This document shows, piece by piece, positions 53,668-61,169 of a stretch of 64,000 nt of DNA. Position 1 is the stretch's first letter. Each line of letters begins with the position of its first letter. Where the stretch lies: the NCBI RefSeq assembly GCF_000832985.1, contig NZ_CP009920.1:2846501-2910500 (forward strand). The letters run 5' to 3'. Below the pieces are notes generated by a model. The model ran no database searches, was not told the origin of the DNA, and worked only from the letters and a program-made list of their open reading frames with translations. Origin of the DNA: Priestia megaterium NBRC 15308 = ATCC 14581. Lineage in GTDB: Bacteria > Bacillota > Bacilli > Bacillales > Bacillaceae_H. Both the position numbers and the translations under genes were made by a program.

Positions 53668-55347
53668 TCAGTTAATTTGATCTGGCAGTAGCTGTGTATT
53701 TAATTTTTCATTATCTTTATAATCTACAGGAACATCGATGATAACTGGGCCTTGTTCACGAAAAGCGCTTGCTAGAGTGTCCGGAAATTCTTCTGGCGAG
53801 TTAACTCTAAATCCTTTGGCACCAAAACTTTCAGCAAGCGTAATAAAGTCTACACTGCCAAACTCTACTGCAGATTTTCGACCATATTTAATCTGCTGTT
53901 GAAAGCCAACCATATCGTAGGTTTGATCGTTCCAGATAATGTGAACAATTGGTAAGTTTAATCGAACGGCTGTCTCGAGCTCCATAGCTGAAAATAAAAA
54001 CCCGCCATCTCCAGACATGGACAGAACTTTTTTATGGGGGCGAACGAGTGCAGCTGAAATAGCCCAAGGCAAAGCAACACCTAGTGTCTGCATACCGTTG
54101 CTGAATAGTAAATGCTGAGGTTCATAGGAACGAAAATAACGAGCCATCCATATGTAATGCGAACCAACGTCACAGGTGATGGTAGTATCATCTTCAACAA
54201 AGTTCTGCAGAGCTTCAATTAATTGTAGGGGATGAAGGTGAGTGTCATTAGAAAACTCGTACTGATCGTCAGGTTGCTCAAGTTTACTTTTTAGCGTTTT
54301 TAAAAAAGAAGCACTTTCTTTTGAACGTATTAAATGTGGGAGTTTATCCGCTAATATGTCAATTGTGCTTGGAATATCCCCTACTAACTCAATTTCCGGC
54401 TGATAATGGTGGTCAGCTTGTGCTTGTAAATCATCTAAATGAATAATGCTTCTTTGACTTTCTGAGTTCCAAAGAGAAGGAGGGTATTCAACTGGGTCAT
54501 ATCCGATTGTTAAGACGACGTCAGCATGCTTCAATAAGACGTCTCCAGGCTGATTGCGAAAAAGACCTACTCGCCCAAAAAAGTGAGTTTCAAGCTCTCT
54601 TGAAACAGCTCCCGCACCTTGGAACGTTTCCACCACAGGAAGGTCATGTTCTGCTATAAGTTGACGGATTGATTCCACTGCTTTAGATTTACTTGCTCTC
54701 ATACCTAAAAGCAAGACAGGTAGTTTTGCTGTGCGAATAGTGTGTATAGCTTGGGCAACAGCGTCTAAATTGGCAGTCCCAATCGTAGGAGCTTTTAAAA
54801 CGGATAGAGTGGAAGCTGATGTTTCGCTATCCATTACATCCTGCGGCAAGCTGACAAAAGATGCTCCTGAAGGAGAAGAAACAGCTTCGCGAAAGGCGTC
54901 TGTTATCACTTCTGGAACGTTTGCAGCGTCTTCTACCTCAACGCTGAATTTGGCGATAGATTTAAATAGTCCTTCATTATCCATTGATTGATGCGTCTTT
55001 TTTAATCGATCTGCTCTTGGAACGGCTCCTGCTAGGGCTACCACTGGGTCACCTTCAGAAGTAGCAGTCACAAGGCCAGTGGCTAAGTTAGCGGCACCTG
55101 GACCTGATGTGACAAGGCAAACGCCCGGCGTACCTGTCAGTCTTCCCATAGCAGCTGCCATAAACGCAGCATTTTGTTCATGGCGGCAAACAATTACTTC
55201 TGGTCCTTTTTCTTTCAAAATATCAAATACGCCATCAATTTTGGCTCCTGGAATGCCAAAAATATAAGGCACATTCTGACTTGCCAAACTTTCTACTAGT
55301 AAGTCAGCGCCTTTTTTTGTTTCGGCAGTATCAGCATTACTCATCAT
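53668..55347 (-). CDS. alsS: Catabolic acetolactate synthase AlsS
   Basis: 559-residue thiamine diphosphate enzyme condensing two pyruvates to acetolactate. Catalytic Glu57 in [11 protein letters not shown], ThDP motif [19 protein letters not shown] (about 445). Close in length to B. subtilis AlsS, without the FAD-dependent regulatory features of IlvB. Two adjacent ATGs (55347, 55344) follow AAAGGAGAG; either may be used. The LysR-type regulator alsR usually next to alsS is not here. Confidence 0.92.
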   Translation of the reverse strand: MMSNADTAETKKGADLLVESLASQNVPYIFGIPGAKIDGVFDILKEKGPEVIVCRHEQNAAFMAAAMGRLTGTPGVCLVTSGPGAANLATGLVTATSEGDPVVALAGAVPRADRLKKTHQSMDNEGLFKSIAKFSVEVEDAANVPEVITDAFREAVSSPSGASFVSLPQDVMDSETSASTLSVLKAPTIGTANLDAVAQAIHTIRTAKLPVLLLGMRASKSKAVESIRQLIAEHDLPVVETFQGAGAVSRELETHFFGRVGLFRNQPGDVLLKHADVVLTIGYDPVEYPPSLWNSESQRSIIHLDDLQAQADHHYQPEIELVGDIPSTIDILADKLPHLIRSKESASFLKTLKSKLEQPDDQYEFSNDTHLHPLQLIEALQNFVEDDTTITCDVGSHYIWMARYFRSYEPQHLLFSNGMQTLGVALPWAISAALVRPHKKVLSMSGDGGFLFSAMELETAVRLNLPIVHIIWNDQTYDMVGFQQQIKYGRKSAVEFGSVDFITLAESFGAKGFRVNSPEEFPDTLASAFREQGPVIIDVPVDYKDNEKLNTQLLPDQIN

Positions 55348-55397
55348 GCATTCTCTCCTTTATGTTTCTTAGATAGGTTTTAAGGCCTACTGATTGG

Positions 55398-55422
55398 ATA
55401 CCCAATTTGTATGACAACTAAC
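55398..55422 (-). promoter_or_regulatory. Sigma-B-like promoter upstream of alsS
   Basis: On the minus strand GTTAGT, 13-base spacer, GGGTAT. The -10 is perfect, the -35 only half matches the sigma-B consensus. About 50 bases before the alsS start. Confidence 0.3.
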
Positions 55423-55458
55423 CTAAGGAAAGGAGAAGGTTTTAATTTTCTAAATAAA

Positions 55459-55483
55459 AAACTTCCCTATTAATTAGGGAAGC
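55459..55483 (-). terminator. Terminator of the Spo0E-like gene
   Basis: Stem CTTCCCTA/TAGGGAAG; read on the minus strand it is followed by a run of six Ts. Confidence 0.65.
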
Positions 55484-55573
55484 AGAGATGTACCTATTGC
55501 GAATAAAACATATCTGTTTTATTTGTAGGTTTATGGTACTTGAGGGATAGCAAGTGAAAGTCCAACGCGGCTC

Positions 55574-55738
55574 TTATTTGGTATGGTTAAAAAGCTTTTG
55601 GTAACTAACAATTTTTTGATCTAGCTTTTGACTTAATTTTAAAATCTCACCGTGAGAATAGCTGCTTGTTTTTTTAGCTAATTGGTAAATATCTGATTGT
55701 AAGGCTCGAATTTCTTTTTCTAACTGAGGTTGCTTCAT
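55574..55738 (-). CDS. Spo0E-like small aspartyl phosphatase (54 aa)
   Basis: A 54-residue protein starting MKQPQLEKEIRALQSDIYQL with the family motif S-x-x-L-D as LSQKLDQKI (about 35-43) near the end of a two-helix hairpin. Spo0E-like proteins dephosphorylate Spo0A~P and delay sporulation. ATG with GGAGAGG upstream. Too short for usual ORF cut-offs. Own terminator at 55459-55483. Confidence 0.8.
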   Translation of the reverse strand: MKQPQLEKEIRALQSDIYQLAKKTSSYSHGEILKLSQKLDQKIVSYQKLFNHTK

Positions 55739-55905
55739 TGAAATCCTCTCCAAGTCAGAATACTTCTATCTTCTATGTTTTATCTTTTATCTAATAGTAT
55801 GAAATTCCTTCATATTTGTAAAATGTTTTTTGTTTTGAAAAATATGACATAGGTGAAGAGCTGCTAACAAGCTTTGTCGAACACTTTTTTTACCTGTTTT
55901 CAATA

Positions 55906-56126
55906 AGTATGATATACTGAGGCTAGGAAAAATGACAATCTGGAGCGCACGTTCAGTTATTCTTAACAAGCGAATGAATTCTTAGCTTTGACAAGTGTAA
56001 CTTGTAAGGTGAAGAAATTCATCACATAATCTTATTAGATCTGAACCTTGTTAGCCTGGATGAGGATTTGTCGAAAACGATTCACTAGAAAAAACCTTCG
56101 AGACCGCCAACTCGGAGGTTTTTTTA
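55906..56126 (+). ncRNA. Candidate structured RNA with extended -10 promoter and terminator
   Basis: No gene here. An extended -10 element (TG-N-TATACT, TATACT at 55913-55918) is followed by sequence that can fold as a long rod: GGCTA (55921-) with TAGCC (56052-), GTTCAG with CTGAAC, GAATGAATTCTT with AAGAAATTCATC, and a terminal hairpin ACAAGT-GTA-ACTTGT. The middle leaves a large bubble of ~15 by ~17 bases. It ends at a strong terminator (56088-56126). No known riboswitch consensus was recognised; the bubble-in-rod layout is 6S-RNA-like, but this is only a resemblance. Confidence 0.4.
56088..56126 (+). terminator. Intrinsic terminator of the candidate RNA
   Basis: Stem AACCT-CGAG/CTCG-AGGTT with one mismatch, seven-base loop and seven Ts. 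Confidence 0.75.
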
Positions 56127-56164
56127 TTTTTGTGTATGGGAAGTGAAAAAAAGACATAGACTAA

Positions 56165-56530
56165 TAAAGAAAAAGGTCCCGCACCCATAATCGGCCGTAG
56201 TTGATTACACCTTGTCCATTTCTGCAAGGAAGCTGTCTTTTTACTATAGGGAAGTGCCGCCAAACACGATTCCCTAAAGACAATCAGCACACGAGCCTTA
56301 TGGATGAAGAACCTTTTAGACGATACTTACCGGTGATTACTTATTTTACTACTGGAAAAATAGCAAAATAAGAGCGACTATGGCTCCTAAAAGCTCTACG
56401 TAAGCCGTTAGGAGCTGAACATTCTCAGCATCTAGGAAAAATGACTTGAGGATTCGTCTCAGACTATCCACCACCTTTTTCTTCCTTGCGTGAATTCCCA
56501 AGGGAAAGAAAGGGGACGACAGTGCTTCTT
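56165..56530. other. Gene-free segment rich in local stems
   Basis: Contains several perfect short inverted repeats: TAGGGAA/TTCCCTA (about 56248-56276), CTTATTTT/AAAATAAG (about 56338-56372), GCTCCTAA/TTAGGAGC (about 56384-56416) and GCTGA/TCAGC. The 14-mer CTAGGAAAAATGAC also occurs at 55923 in the candidate RNA. Could be a second structured RNA or a decayed element; no reading frame has a ribosome site. Confidence 0.3.
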
Positions 56531-56581
56531 TATTTTAACAAAAGTAGGAAATGATAAGTAGATTTATTTGAAGTGTAAATT

Positions 56582-56612
56582 AAAAAAGCATGTAGAATAC
56601 ATGCTTTTTTAA
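56582..56612. terminator. Terminator after the YwbE-like gene
   Basis: 13-bp stem AAAAAGCATGTA/TACATGCTTTTT with flanking A/T runs; its end overlaps the last stop codon. Confidence 0.8.
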
Positions 56613-56806
56613 TTTGGGTAAATTTCTTTTATGCGTCCGACTTGTCCATCTGTTAAACGGACTTTGATGCCGTGTGGGTGAAAGCTTGAATTGGTCAGAA
56701 TGTCTTTGACCGTTCCGTGTGTAAGTTTTCCAGAACGCTGATCTGCTTTTAAAACAATGTCGACTTCAATTCCAGGAGCTACGTCTTTTCTATTTTGTCC
56801 GTTCAT
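56609..56806 (-). CDS. ywbE: YwbE family protein (DUF2196)
   Basis: 65 residues starting MNGQNRKDVAPGIEVDIVLK, typical of the small YwbE family found in many bacteria. The pattern GKLTHGTVKDILTNSSFHPH-GIKVRL is the family core. Function unknown, likely a small beta-barrel. Its ATG overlaps the upstream small gene's stop (TAATG), so translation is coupled. Confidence 0.85.
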   Translation of the reverse strand: MNGQNRKDVAPGIEVDIVLKADQRSGKLTHGTVKDILTNSSFHPHGIKVRLTDGQVGRIKEIYPN

Positions 56807-56985
56807 TATACACCTGTTCTCTTTCGCTGATTATTCGTTTTTTTTGTTTGTTGACTCGTCAGCTTTTTGGTTGCTTGATTGGTGCTGCTATTTTGAGCTT
56901 TACTTGAAGATTGATTTTTCTTATTAGCAAGCTGCTGTTTGATAGCATCTTGAAGACTAATTTTCTTTTTAAGTTGTTCTGTCAT
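56806..56985 (-). CDS. Small basic hydrophilic protein (59 aa)
   Basis: A 59-residue frame MTEQLKKKISLQDAIKQQLA followed by a low-complexity Ser/Asn/Gln/Lys/Thr-rich tail ending NNQRKRTGV. Perfect AGGAGG 7 bases before the ATG and 1-base overlap with the YwbE-like gene support it as real. No family recognised; the tail looks disordered and nucleic-acid-binding in charge. Confidence 0.7.
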   Translation of the reverse strand: MTEQLKKKISLQDAIKQQLANKKNQSSSKAQNSSTNQATKKLTSQQTKKTNNQRKRTGV

Positions 56986-57041
56986 ATGGGTTCCTCCTGA
57001 ATATATACATCATCTGAAAAAACAAAGAAAGTAAGGGAATG

Positions 57042-57072
57042 AAAAAGCTGACTAGATAGTCAGCTTTTTTTA
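57042..57072 (-). terminator. Terminator after the HxlR-type gene
   Basis: 13-bp stem AAAAAGCTGACTA/TAGTCAGCTTTTT; A-run on the other strand makes it bidirectional. Confidence 0.75.
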
Positions 57073-57438
57073 ATTAGAAACAGTGACTTCTTCTACAGGC
57101 TGCATAAGTACAGCTTCTTTATCAGGATACGTTTTTTCAATATGATGTTCTCCCCAAGAGCATAATGAATCAAGAATGCTTTTTAAAGACCATCCGTAAT
57201 CTGTTAAAGAGTATTCTACTCGAGGCGGCATTTCATTGTACATTTTTCTAACAATGATGCCGTCTGCTTCAAGTTCTCGAAGCTGCTGCGTTAATACTTT
57301 TTGCGTAACGCGCGGCATAATTCTTTTTAATTCTCCAGGGCGCTTTGTCCCTTTAATTAAGTGGCAAAGAATAACGACTTTCCACTTGCCTCCAATGACT
57401 TCTAGTGCCGCTTCCACTGGAATATTATATTTTTTCAC
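57070..57438 (-). CDS. HxlR family transcriptional regulator (YtcD-like)
   Basis: 122-residue winged-helix protein of the HxlR type: [20 protein letters not shown] (about residues 6-25), then [20 protein letters not shown] and [15 protein letters not shown]. The start is GTG 57438 with AAGGAGAG 8 bases upstream; the frame extends to 57480 but would include that site. Divergent from an MFS exporter, as ytcD/ytbD are in B. subtilis. Such regulators often respond to redox or aldehyde/quinone stress. Confidence 0.85.
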   Translation of the reverse strand: MKKYNIPVEAALEVIGGKWKVVILCHLIKGTKRPGELKRIMPRVTQKVLTQQLRELEADGIIVRKMYNEMPPRVEYSLTDYGWSLKSILDSLCSWGEHHIEKTYPDKEAVLMQPVEEVTVSN

Positions 57439-57767
57439 GTTAACAACTCTCCTTGTTCTAGAGATAACGGTCAAATGCATGTTTTCGCATTTTTTCTGAT
57501 GTTTATCATATCACTATAGAGCAAAATTTTCTAGGTGTAAGCATTTTTTTAGAATACCCAATAGTTCATGACTTTAGTATTTACGCTTATTGTAACCTCC
57601 AGGTGCCTATATCACTTGAAAGTGCGTACTTTTTCTTTGGTTTTACATCGCTCATAATAACAATTGTTGATGGCGAGTTAGCGAATATATGAAAGGTACC
57701 TAAGCTAATTAGCCGTAAGAGAAGCTATTATGAAGAAGTTATCATAACGAACAGGAGGCGTTAAGAA
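57439..57767. other. Divergent intergenic region, HxlR regulator and MFS exporter
   Basis: 329 bases without a gene. Palindromes CACTT-GA-AAGTG (57613-57624) and the overlapping AAAGT-GCGT-ACTTT (57619-57632) are the best candidates for an HxlR operator; AACAATTGTT (about 57659-57668) is a third dyad. No confident promoter. Confidence 0.4.
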
Positions 57768-58967
57768 GTGAACACACTTTCACAAACACAACAAAGTAAA
57801 AAAAGCGGTTCTTTGCCGCTATTAGCGCTAGCTATTAGCGCCTTTGGAATCGGGACTACAGAGTTTGTTCCAGTAGGTTTATTATCATCGCTTGCAGATG
57901 ATTTAAATATTTCCATTACACTAGCAGGGTTATTAATTTCAGGATACGCAATGGGAGTTGCATTTGGAGCTCCCGTATTAACAGCTTTAACAAGTAAAAT
58001 GAGCAGAAAATCACTGTTGATGCTATTGATGGTTATTTTTATCGTAGGAAACTCAGTAGCAGCTTTATCAACAAGCTTTGGGCTGCTGCTTATAGCACGA
58101 ATTATTACTGCATTTTCACACGGGATTTTCTTTTCTATCGGTGCGACTATCGCTGCTGATTTAGTGCCAGAAGATAAGCGAGCAAGTGCCATTGCTTTAA
58201 TGTTTACAGGTTTAACAGTTGCAACTGTTACAGGTGTTCCGCTTGGTACATTTATTGGACAAGCTTTCGGCTGGAGAGCAACATTTTGGGGAGTAGCGTT
58301 CCTTGGGGTTATTGCCATTATTGCAAGTGCTCTTTTAGTGCCTAAAAACTTAAAGGAAGCGCCGCCGGCAAAGTTTAGTGATCAATTGAAAATTTTGAAA
58401 AACGGGCCGCTTTTACTATCGTTTGCTATTACTGCCTTAGGATATGGCGGAACGTTTGTAGCTTATACGTATTTAGCACCTATTCTTGAAAAACTAACAG
58501 GATACGCACCAAGCGCGGTTAGTATCTTACTGCTGGTATACGGTGTAGCAGTAGCCATCGGAAATACAATCGGAGGAAAAGCTGCGAATAAAAATCCGTT
58601 AAAAGCATTATTTTGGATGTTTCTAATTCAAGCAGTTATCTTAGTTATTTTATCGTTTACTGCATCGTTTAAAGTAGCGGGAACGATTACGATTTTTGCC
58701 ATGGGCTTATTGGCATTTATGAACGTACCTGGACTTCAAGTGCTGGTCGTGAACTTAGCTGAAAAGTATGTTCCTTCAGCAGTGAACGTAGCCTCTGCGC
58801 TTAATATTGCTGCATTTAACGTTGGAATTGCTATTGGTTCTTTTGTAGGCGGCCTGATTGTTGATTCGATTGGTCTTGTTCATACTCCTTGGATTGGAGG
58901 AGTGATGGTTTTAGGAGCGGTCTTATTAACAGCATGGAGCCGCTCAATAGAAGCAAAAGCAAAATAA
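57768..58967 (+). CDS. MFS drug/metabolite exporter, DHA1 type (YtbD/AraJ-like)
   Basis: 399 residues, 12 transmembrane segments. AraJ/YtbD-type opening ALAISAFGIGTTEFVPVGLL (TM1) and the motif-C-like VTGVPLGTFIGQAFGWRATF (about residues 157-176) of drug:H+ antiporters. Starts at GTG 57768 with AGGAGG 9 bases upstream. Divergent from the HxlR regulator, which likely controls it. Substrate unknown. Confidence 0.85.
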   Translation: MNTLSQTQQSKKSGSLPLLALAISAFGIGTTEFVPVGLLSSLADDLNISITLAGLLISGYAMGVAFGAPVLTALTSKMSRKSLLMLLMVIFIVGNSVAALSTSFGLLLIARIITAFSHGIFFSIGATIAADLVPEDKRASAIALMFTGLTVATVTGVPLGTFIGQAFGWRATFWGVAFLGVIAIIASALLVPKNLKEAPPAKFSDQLKILKNGPLLLSFAITALGYGGTFVAYTYLAPILEKLTGYAPSAVSILLLVYGVAVAIGNTIGGKAANKNPLKALFWMFLIQAVILVILSFTASFKVAGTITIFAMGLLAFMNVPGLQVLVVNLAEKYVPSAVNVASALNIAAFNVGIAIGSFVGGLIVDSIGLVHTPWIGGVMVLGAVLLTAWSRSIEAKAK

Positions 58968-58970
58968 AAC

Positions 58971-59001
58971 AAGAGATCATCGCAAAAGGCGATGATCTCT
59001 T
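58971..59001 (+). terminator. Hairpin between the MFS gene and the LLM oxidoreductase
   Basis: 13-bp perfect stem AAGAGATCATCGC/GCGATGATCTCTT without a T-run; may be a weak terminator or mRNA-stability element. Confidence 0.45.
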
Positions 59002-59024
59002 AGCTATAAAAGGAGAGGAAGCAA

Positions 59025-59981
59025 ATGACTACATTTCAACATCATAAGGCGTATCGTCGTATGTACAAGGAGAATGAGTTAACGTTAGGTTTGCATATGC
59101 CGCTTGAAAATTATCAATATGCCACGCCTACGATGGAGAAACAAGTGGAGCTCACGCAGCTTGCAGAACAATATGGATTTACAAGCTTATGGTTCCGCGA
59201 TGTCCTTCTTCAAGATCCATCATTTGGCGATCCAGCCACGGGTCAAATTTATGATATGCTTATTTATTTGACGTATCTGGCCAGTCAAACAAGAGAGATT
59301 GCTCTTAGTACATCTGCTATTGTGCTGCCTTTGCGCCATCCGCTTCGCGTAGCCAAAGAAATGGCAACCATTGATCAGCTTTTTCCTGAGCGTTTGATTA
59401 TGGGCGTATCTTCTGGAGACCGTCAAGCAGATTTTCGAGGGTTAGGTATTCCTCATGAAGAAAGAGGAAAGCGATTTTCAGAGGCTTTTCATTATTTAGA
59501 AGAAGCGTTAAATAAAGAATTTCCATCTATCGAGTCTGCTTTGGGATCCATTCAGGGAGCAAATGTCGTTCCTAAGCCAACGAAACGTATTCCAACGATG
59601 ATTACGGGATACAGTCAGCAAAATATGGAGTGGTTTGCACAGTATGGGGACGGCTGGATGTATTATCCTCGTCATCCCCATTTTCAAGCAGAAGCTATTA
59701 CCCAATGGAGGAAACTGGTTGATATCTATCATCCAGGCGTTTTTAAACCTTTTACACAACCTATGCATCTAGATTTGGCAGAAGATCCACATGAAATGCC
59801 AACGCCAATTCGTTTAGGATTTCGAGCAGGTCGTAATACATTAATTGAACTTCTTTCTATTTATAAAGAAATAGGAGTTAATCATCTCTTTTTTGCTCTT
59901 TTTGATAGCAAGCGTCCGGCTGAAGAAGTTATACATGAGCTTGGCGAAGAAGTGCTTCCGCATTTTCCGGCTCATCTGTAG
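59025..59981 (+). CDS. LLM-class flavin-dependent oxidoreductase (luciferase-like)
   Basis: 318-residue luciferase-like monooxygenase fold. Typical features: TLGLHMPLENYQYA at the N-terminus, AEQYGFTSLWFRDVLL (about 47), ALSTSAIVLPLRHPLRVAKE (about 92) and LIMGVSSGDRQADFRGLGI (about 125). Uses reduced flavin; substrate unknown. ATG with AAAAGGAGAGG upstream, 57 bases after the MFS exporter and on the same strand, so readthrough past the hairpin is possible. Repeat R5 begins two bases after its stop. Confidence 0.82.
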   Translation: MTTFQHHKAYRRMYKENELTLGLHMPLENYQYATPTMEKQVELTQLAEQYGFTSLWFRDVLLQDPSFGDPATGQIYDMLIYLTYLASQTREIALSTSAIVLPLRHPLRVAKEMATIDQLFPERLIMGVSSGDRQADFRGLGIPHEERGKRFSEAFHYLEEALNKEFPSIESALGSIQGANVVPKPTKRIPTMITGYSQQNMEWFAQYGDGWMYYPRHPHFQAEAITQWRKLVDIYHPGVFKPFTQPMHLDLAEDPHEMPTPIRLGFRAGRNTLIELLSIYKEIGVNHLFFALFDSKRPAEEVIHELGEEVLPHFPAHL

Positions 59982-59983
59982 CT

Positions 59984-60084
59984 AAAAGTACTTTAGTTGA
60001 AGATCCGAACGGATTAGATTCTTAATGGAGAATCTAACCCGTTCGGATTTTTCCATTGATTTCGTTATGTCTCAATCTCTTTTT
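59984..60084 (+). repeat. Dispersed repeat copy R5 (short, right end truncated)
   Basis: Begins with AAAAGTACTTTAGTTGA, matching R4 from position 23888 on but lacking the GAGGCT tip, two bases after the stop of the LLM gene. Ends with the left end GATTTCGTTATGTCTCAATC. The middle section of R3/R4 is missing, leaving essentially a hairpin and one end. Confidence 0.75.
60002..60052 (+). terminator. Hairpin terminator inside R5
   Basis: About 20-bp stem (ATCCGAACGGATTAGATTCT arm) with one G-U pair, 6-base loop and T-run. Homologous to the R4 hairpin with paired changes in the stem. Confidence 0.8.
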
Positions 60085-60205
60085 ATATAGATTTCAAGTT
60101 ATAGGATATATAAGAAATATGTATTAGAGTTATTGATCCTATGTTCTTTATAATAAAATTATCCATTATCTCCTTGGATGATATAAAGTCGAAAGGAGAA
60201 ACACG

Positions 60206-61132
60206 ATGAGTGTTGCATTTCTATTTCCAGGCCAAGGCGCACAATATGCTGGTATGCTTCATGATATAAAAAATAAATGGGGATTAGCGACTACGTTTGA
60301 AGAAGCAAGTGAGGTTTTAAATCAAGACGTATTATCTTTAGATTCGTCAGAAAAATTAAAATATAATAAAAATGTTCAAATATGTCTTTTTATTGCAGGA
60401 GTGGCTGCGGCTAGGTCGTTTAAAAACAAAGGATACTCGCCAGACGTGGTAGGAGGGCATTCTATAGGGGCGTTTGGAGCAGCAGTTGCATCTGAAGTGT
60501 TATCTTTTAAAGAAGCTCTTCTTCTTGTGAAAAAAAGAGGGAAACTGATGGAAAATGCTTATCCTGATGGTTATGGTATGGGGGTTGTGATGGGACTGCG
60601 TGAACATCAGCTTCTTTCTATTGTAAATGAACTATCAACTGATGCAGCTCCTGTGTACGTAGCGAATCTAAATTCTCCTGATCAAATAACGATTTCTGGC
60701 ACCTTAAAAGCAATTGAGAAAGTTCTTGAAAAAGCATCTAAAAAAGGGGCTAGAAAAACTAAAATGCTTCATGTAACGGTGCCTTCTCACTGTCCTCTTA
60801 TGGAAGGAGTTTCGAGTGAATTACGAAAAACCATAACGGAGGTGCAAGGAAAGGACCCGTCCGTTCCTTTTATAGGTAATTGTAAAGCTCGGAAATTATG
60901 GAAAGCTGCTGATATTAAGGAAGATTTGGCAGCGAGTGTTGCCCTGCCCGTCCGTTGGCATGATACGACGGAAGTTATGTATGAAATGGGCACAAGATTA
61001 TATATTGAAATGGCTCCAGGAAGAGTGCTAACGGATTTGGCTGCTAAGAGCTTCCCTGAAGCAAGGGCTATTTCGGCAGCCGAATCTACGATGAAAACTT
61101 TGCTGATTTTAATGGAAAAAGAAAAAATGTAA
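60206..61132 (+). CDS. mdcH: Malonate decarboxylase epsilon subunit (malonyl-CoA:ACP malonyltransferase)
   Basis: 308-residue FabD-like acyltransferase that loads malonyl onto the malonate decarboxylase acyl carrier protein. FPGQGAQYAGM (7-17), nucleophile Ser86 in GGHSIGAFGAA, and catalytic His in VPSHCPLME (about 195). Placed first in the operon, unlike the MdcH-last order in Klebsiella. ATG with AAAGGAG upstream. Confidence 0.88.
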   Translation: MSVAFLFPGQGAQYAGMLHDIKNKWGLATTFEEASEVLNQDVLSLDSSEKLKYNKNVQICLFIAGVAAARSFKNKGYSPDVVGGHSIGAFGAAVASEVLSFKEALLLVKKRGKLMENAYPDGYGMGVVMGLREHQLLSIVNELSTDAAPVYVANLNSPDQITISGTLKAIEKVLEKASKKGARKTKMLHVTVPSHCPLMEGVSSELRKTITEVQGKDPSVPFIGNCKARKLWKAADIKEDLAASVALPVRWHDTTEVMYEMGTRLYIEMAPGRVLTDLAAKSFPEARAISAAESTMKTLLILMEKEKM

Positions 61133-61169
61133 GCGTATTAATTTAGAAGTATCAGAAAGGAGCTAGAAC

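Noticed and set aside
53668-55347. Annotation as anabolic acetolactate synthase (IlvB)
   Set aside because: The gene is paired with alsD and no ilvN small-subunit gene is adjacent, so the catabolic AlsS role is preferred.
55787-56290. Short minus-strand open frames at 55787-55969 and 56051-56290
   Set aside because: They lie across the candidate RNA and its terminator, without ribosome sites or recognisable sequence.
55906-56530. Known riboswitches (M-box, yybP, ydaO, T-box, lysine, FMN, ykkC) or RNase P, tmRNA, SRP RNA
   Set aside because: I compared conserved cores from memory on both strands; only short chance matches such as AAGCTCTACG were seen. Also there is no downstream gene in the sense orientation.
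57761-58318. 185-codon minus-strand frame antisense to the MFS gene
   Set aside because: Low-complexity Ala/Thr/Asn/Pro shadow of a membrane-protein gene, no ribosome site.
538-60084. Repeats as insertion sequences
   Set aside because: All copies are below 350 bp, carry no transposase and show no evident target-site duplication; they are at most non-autonomous.
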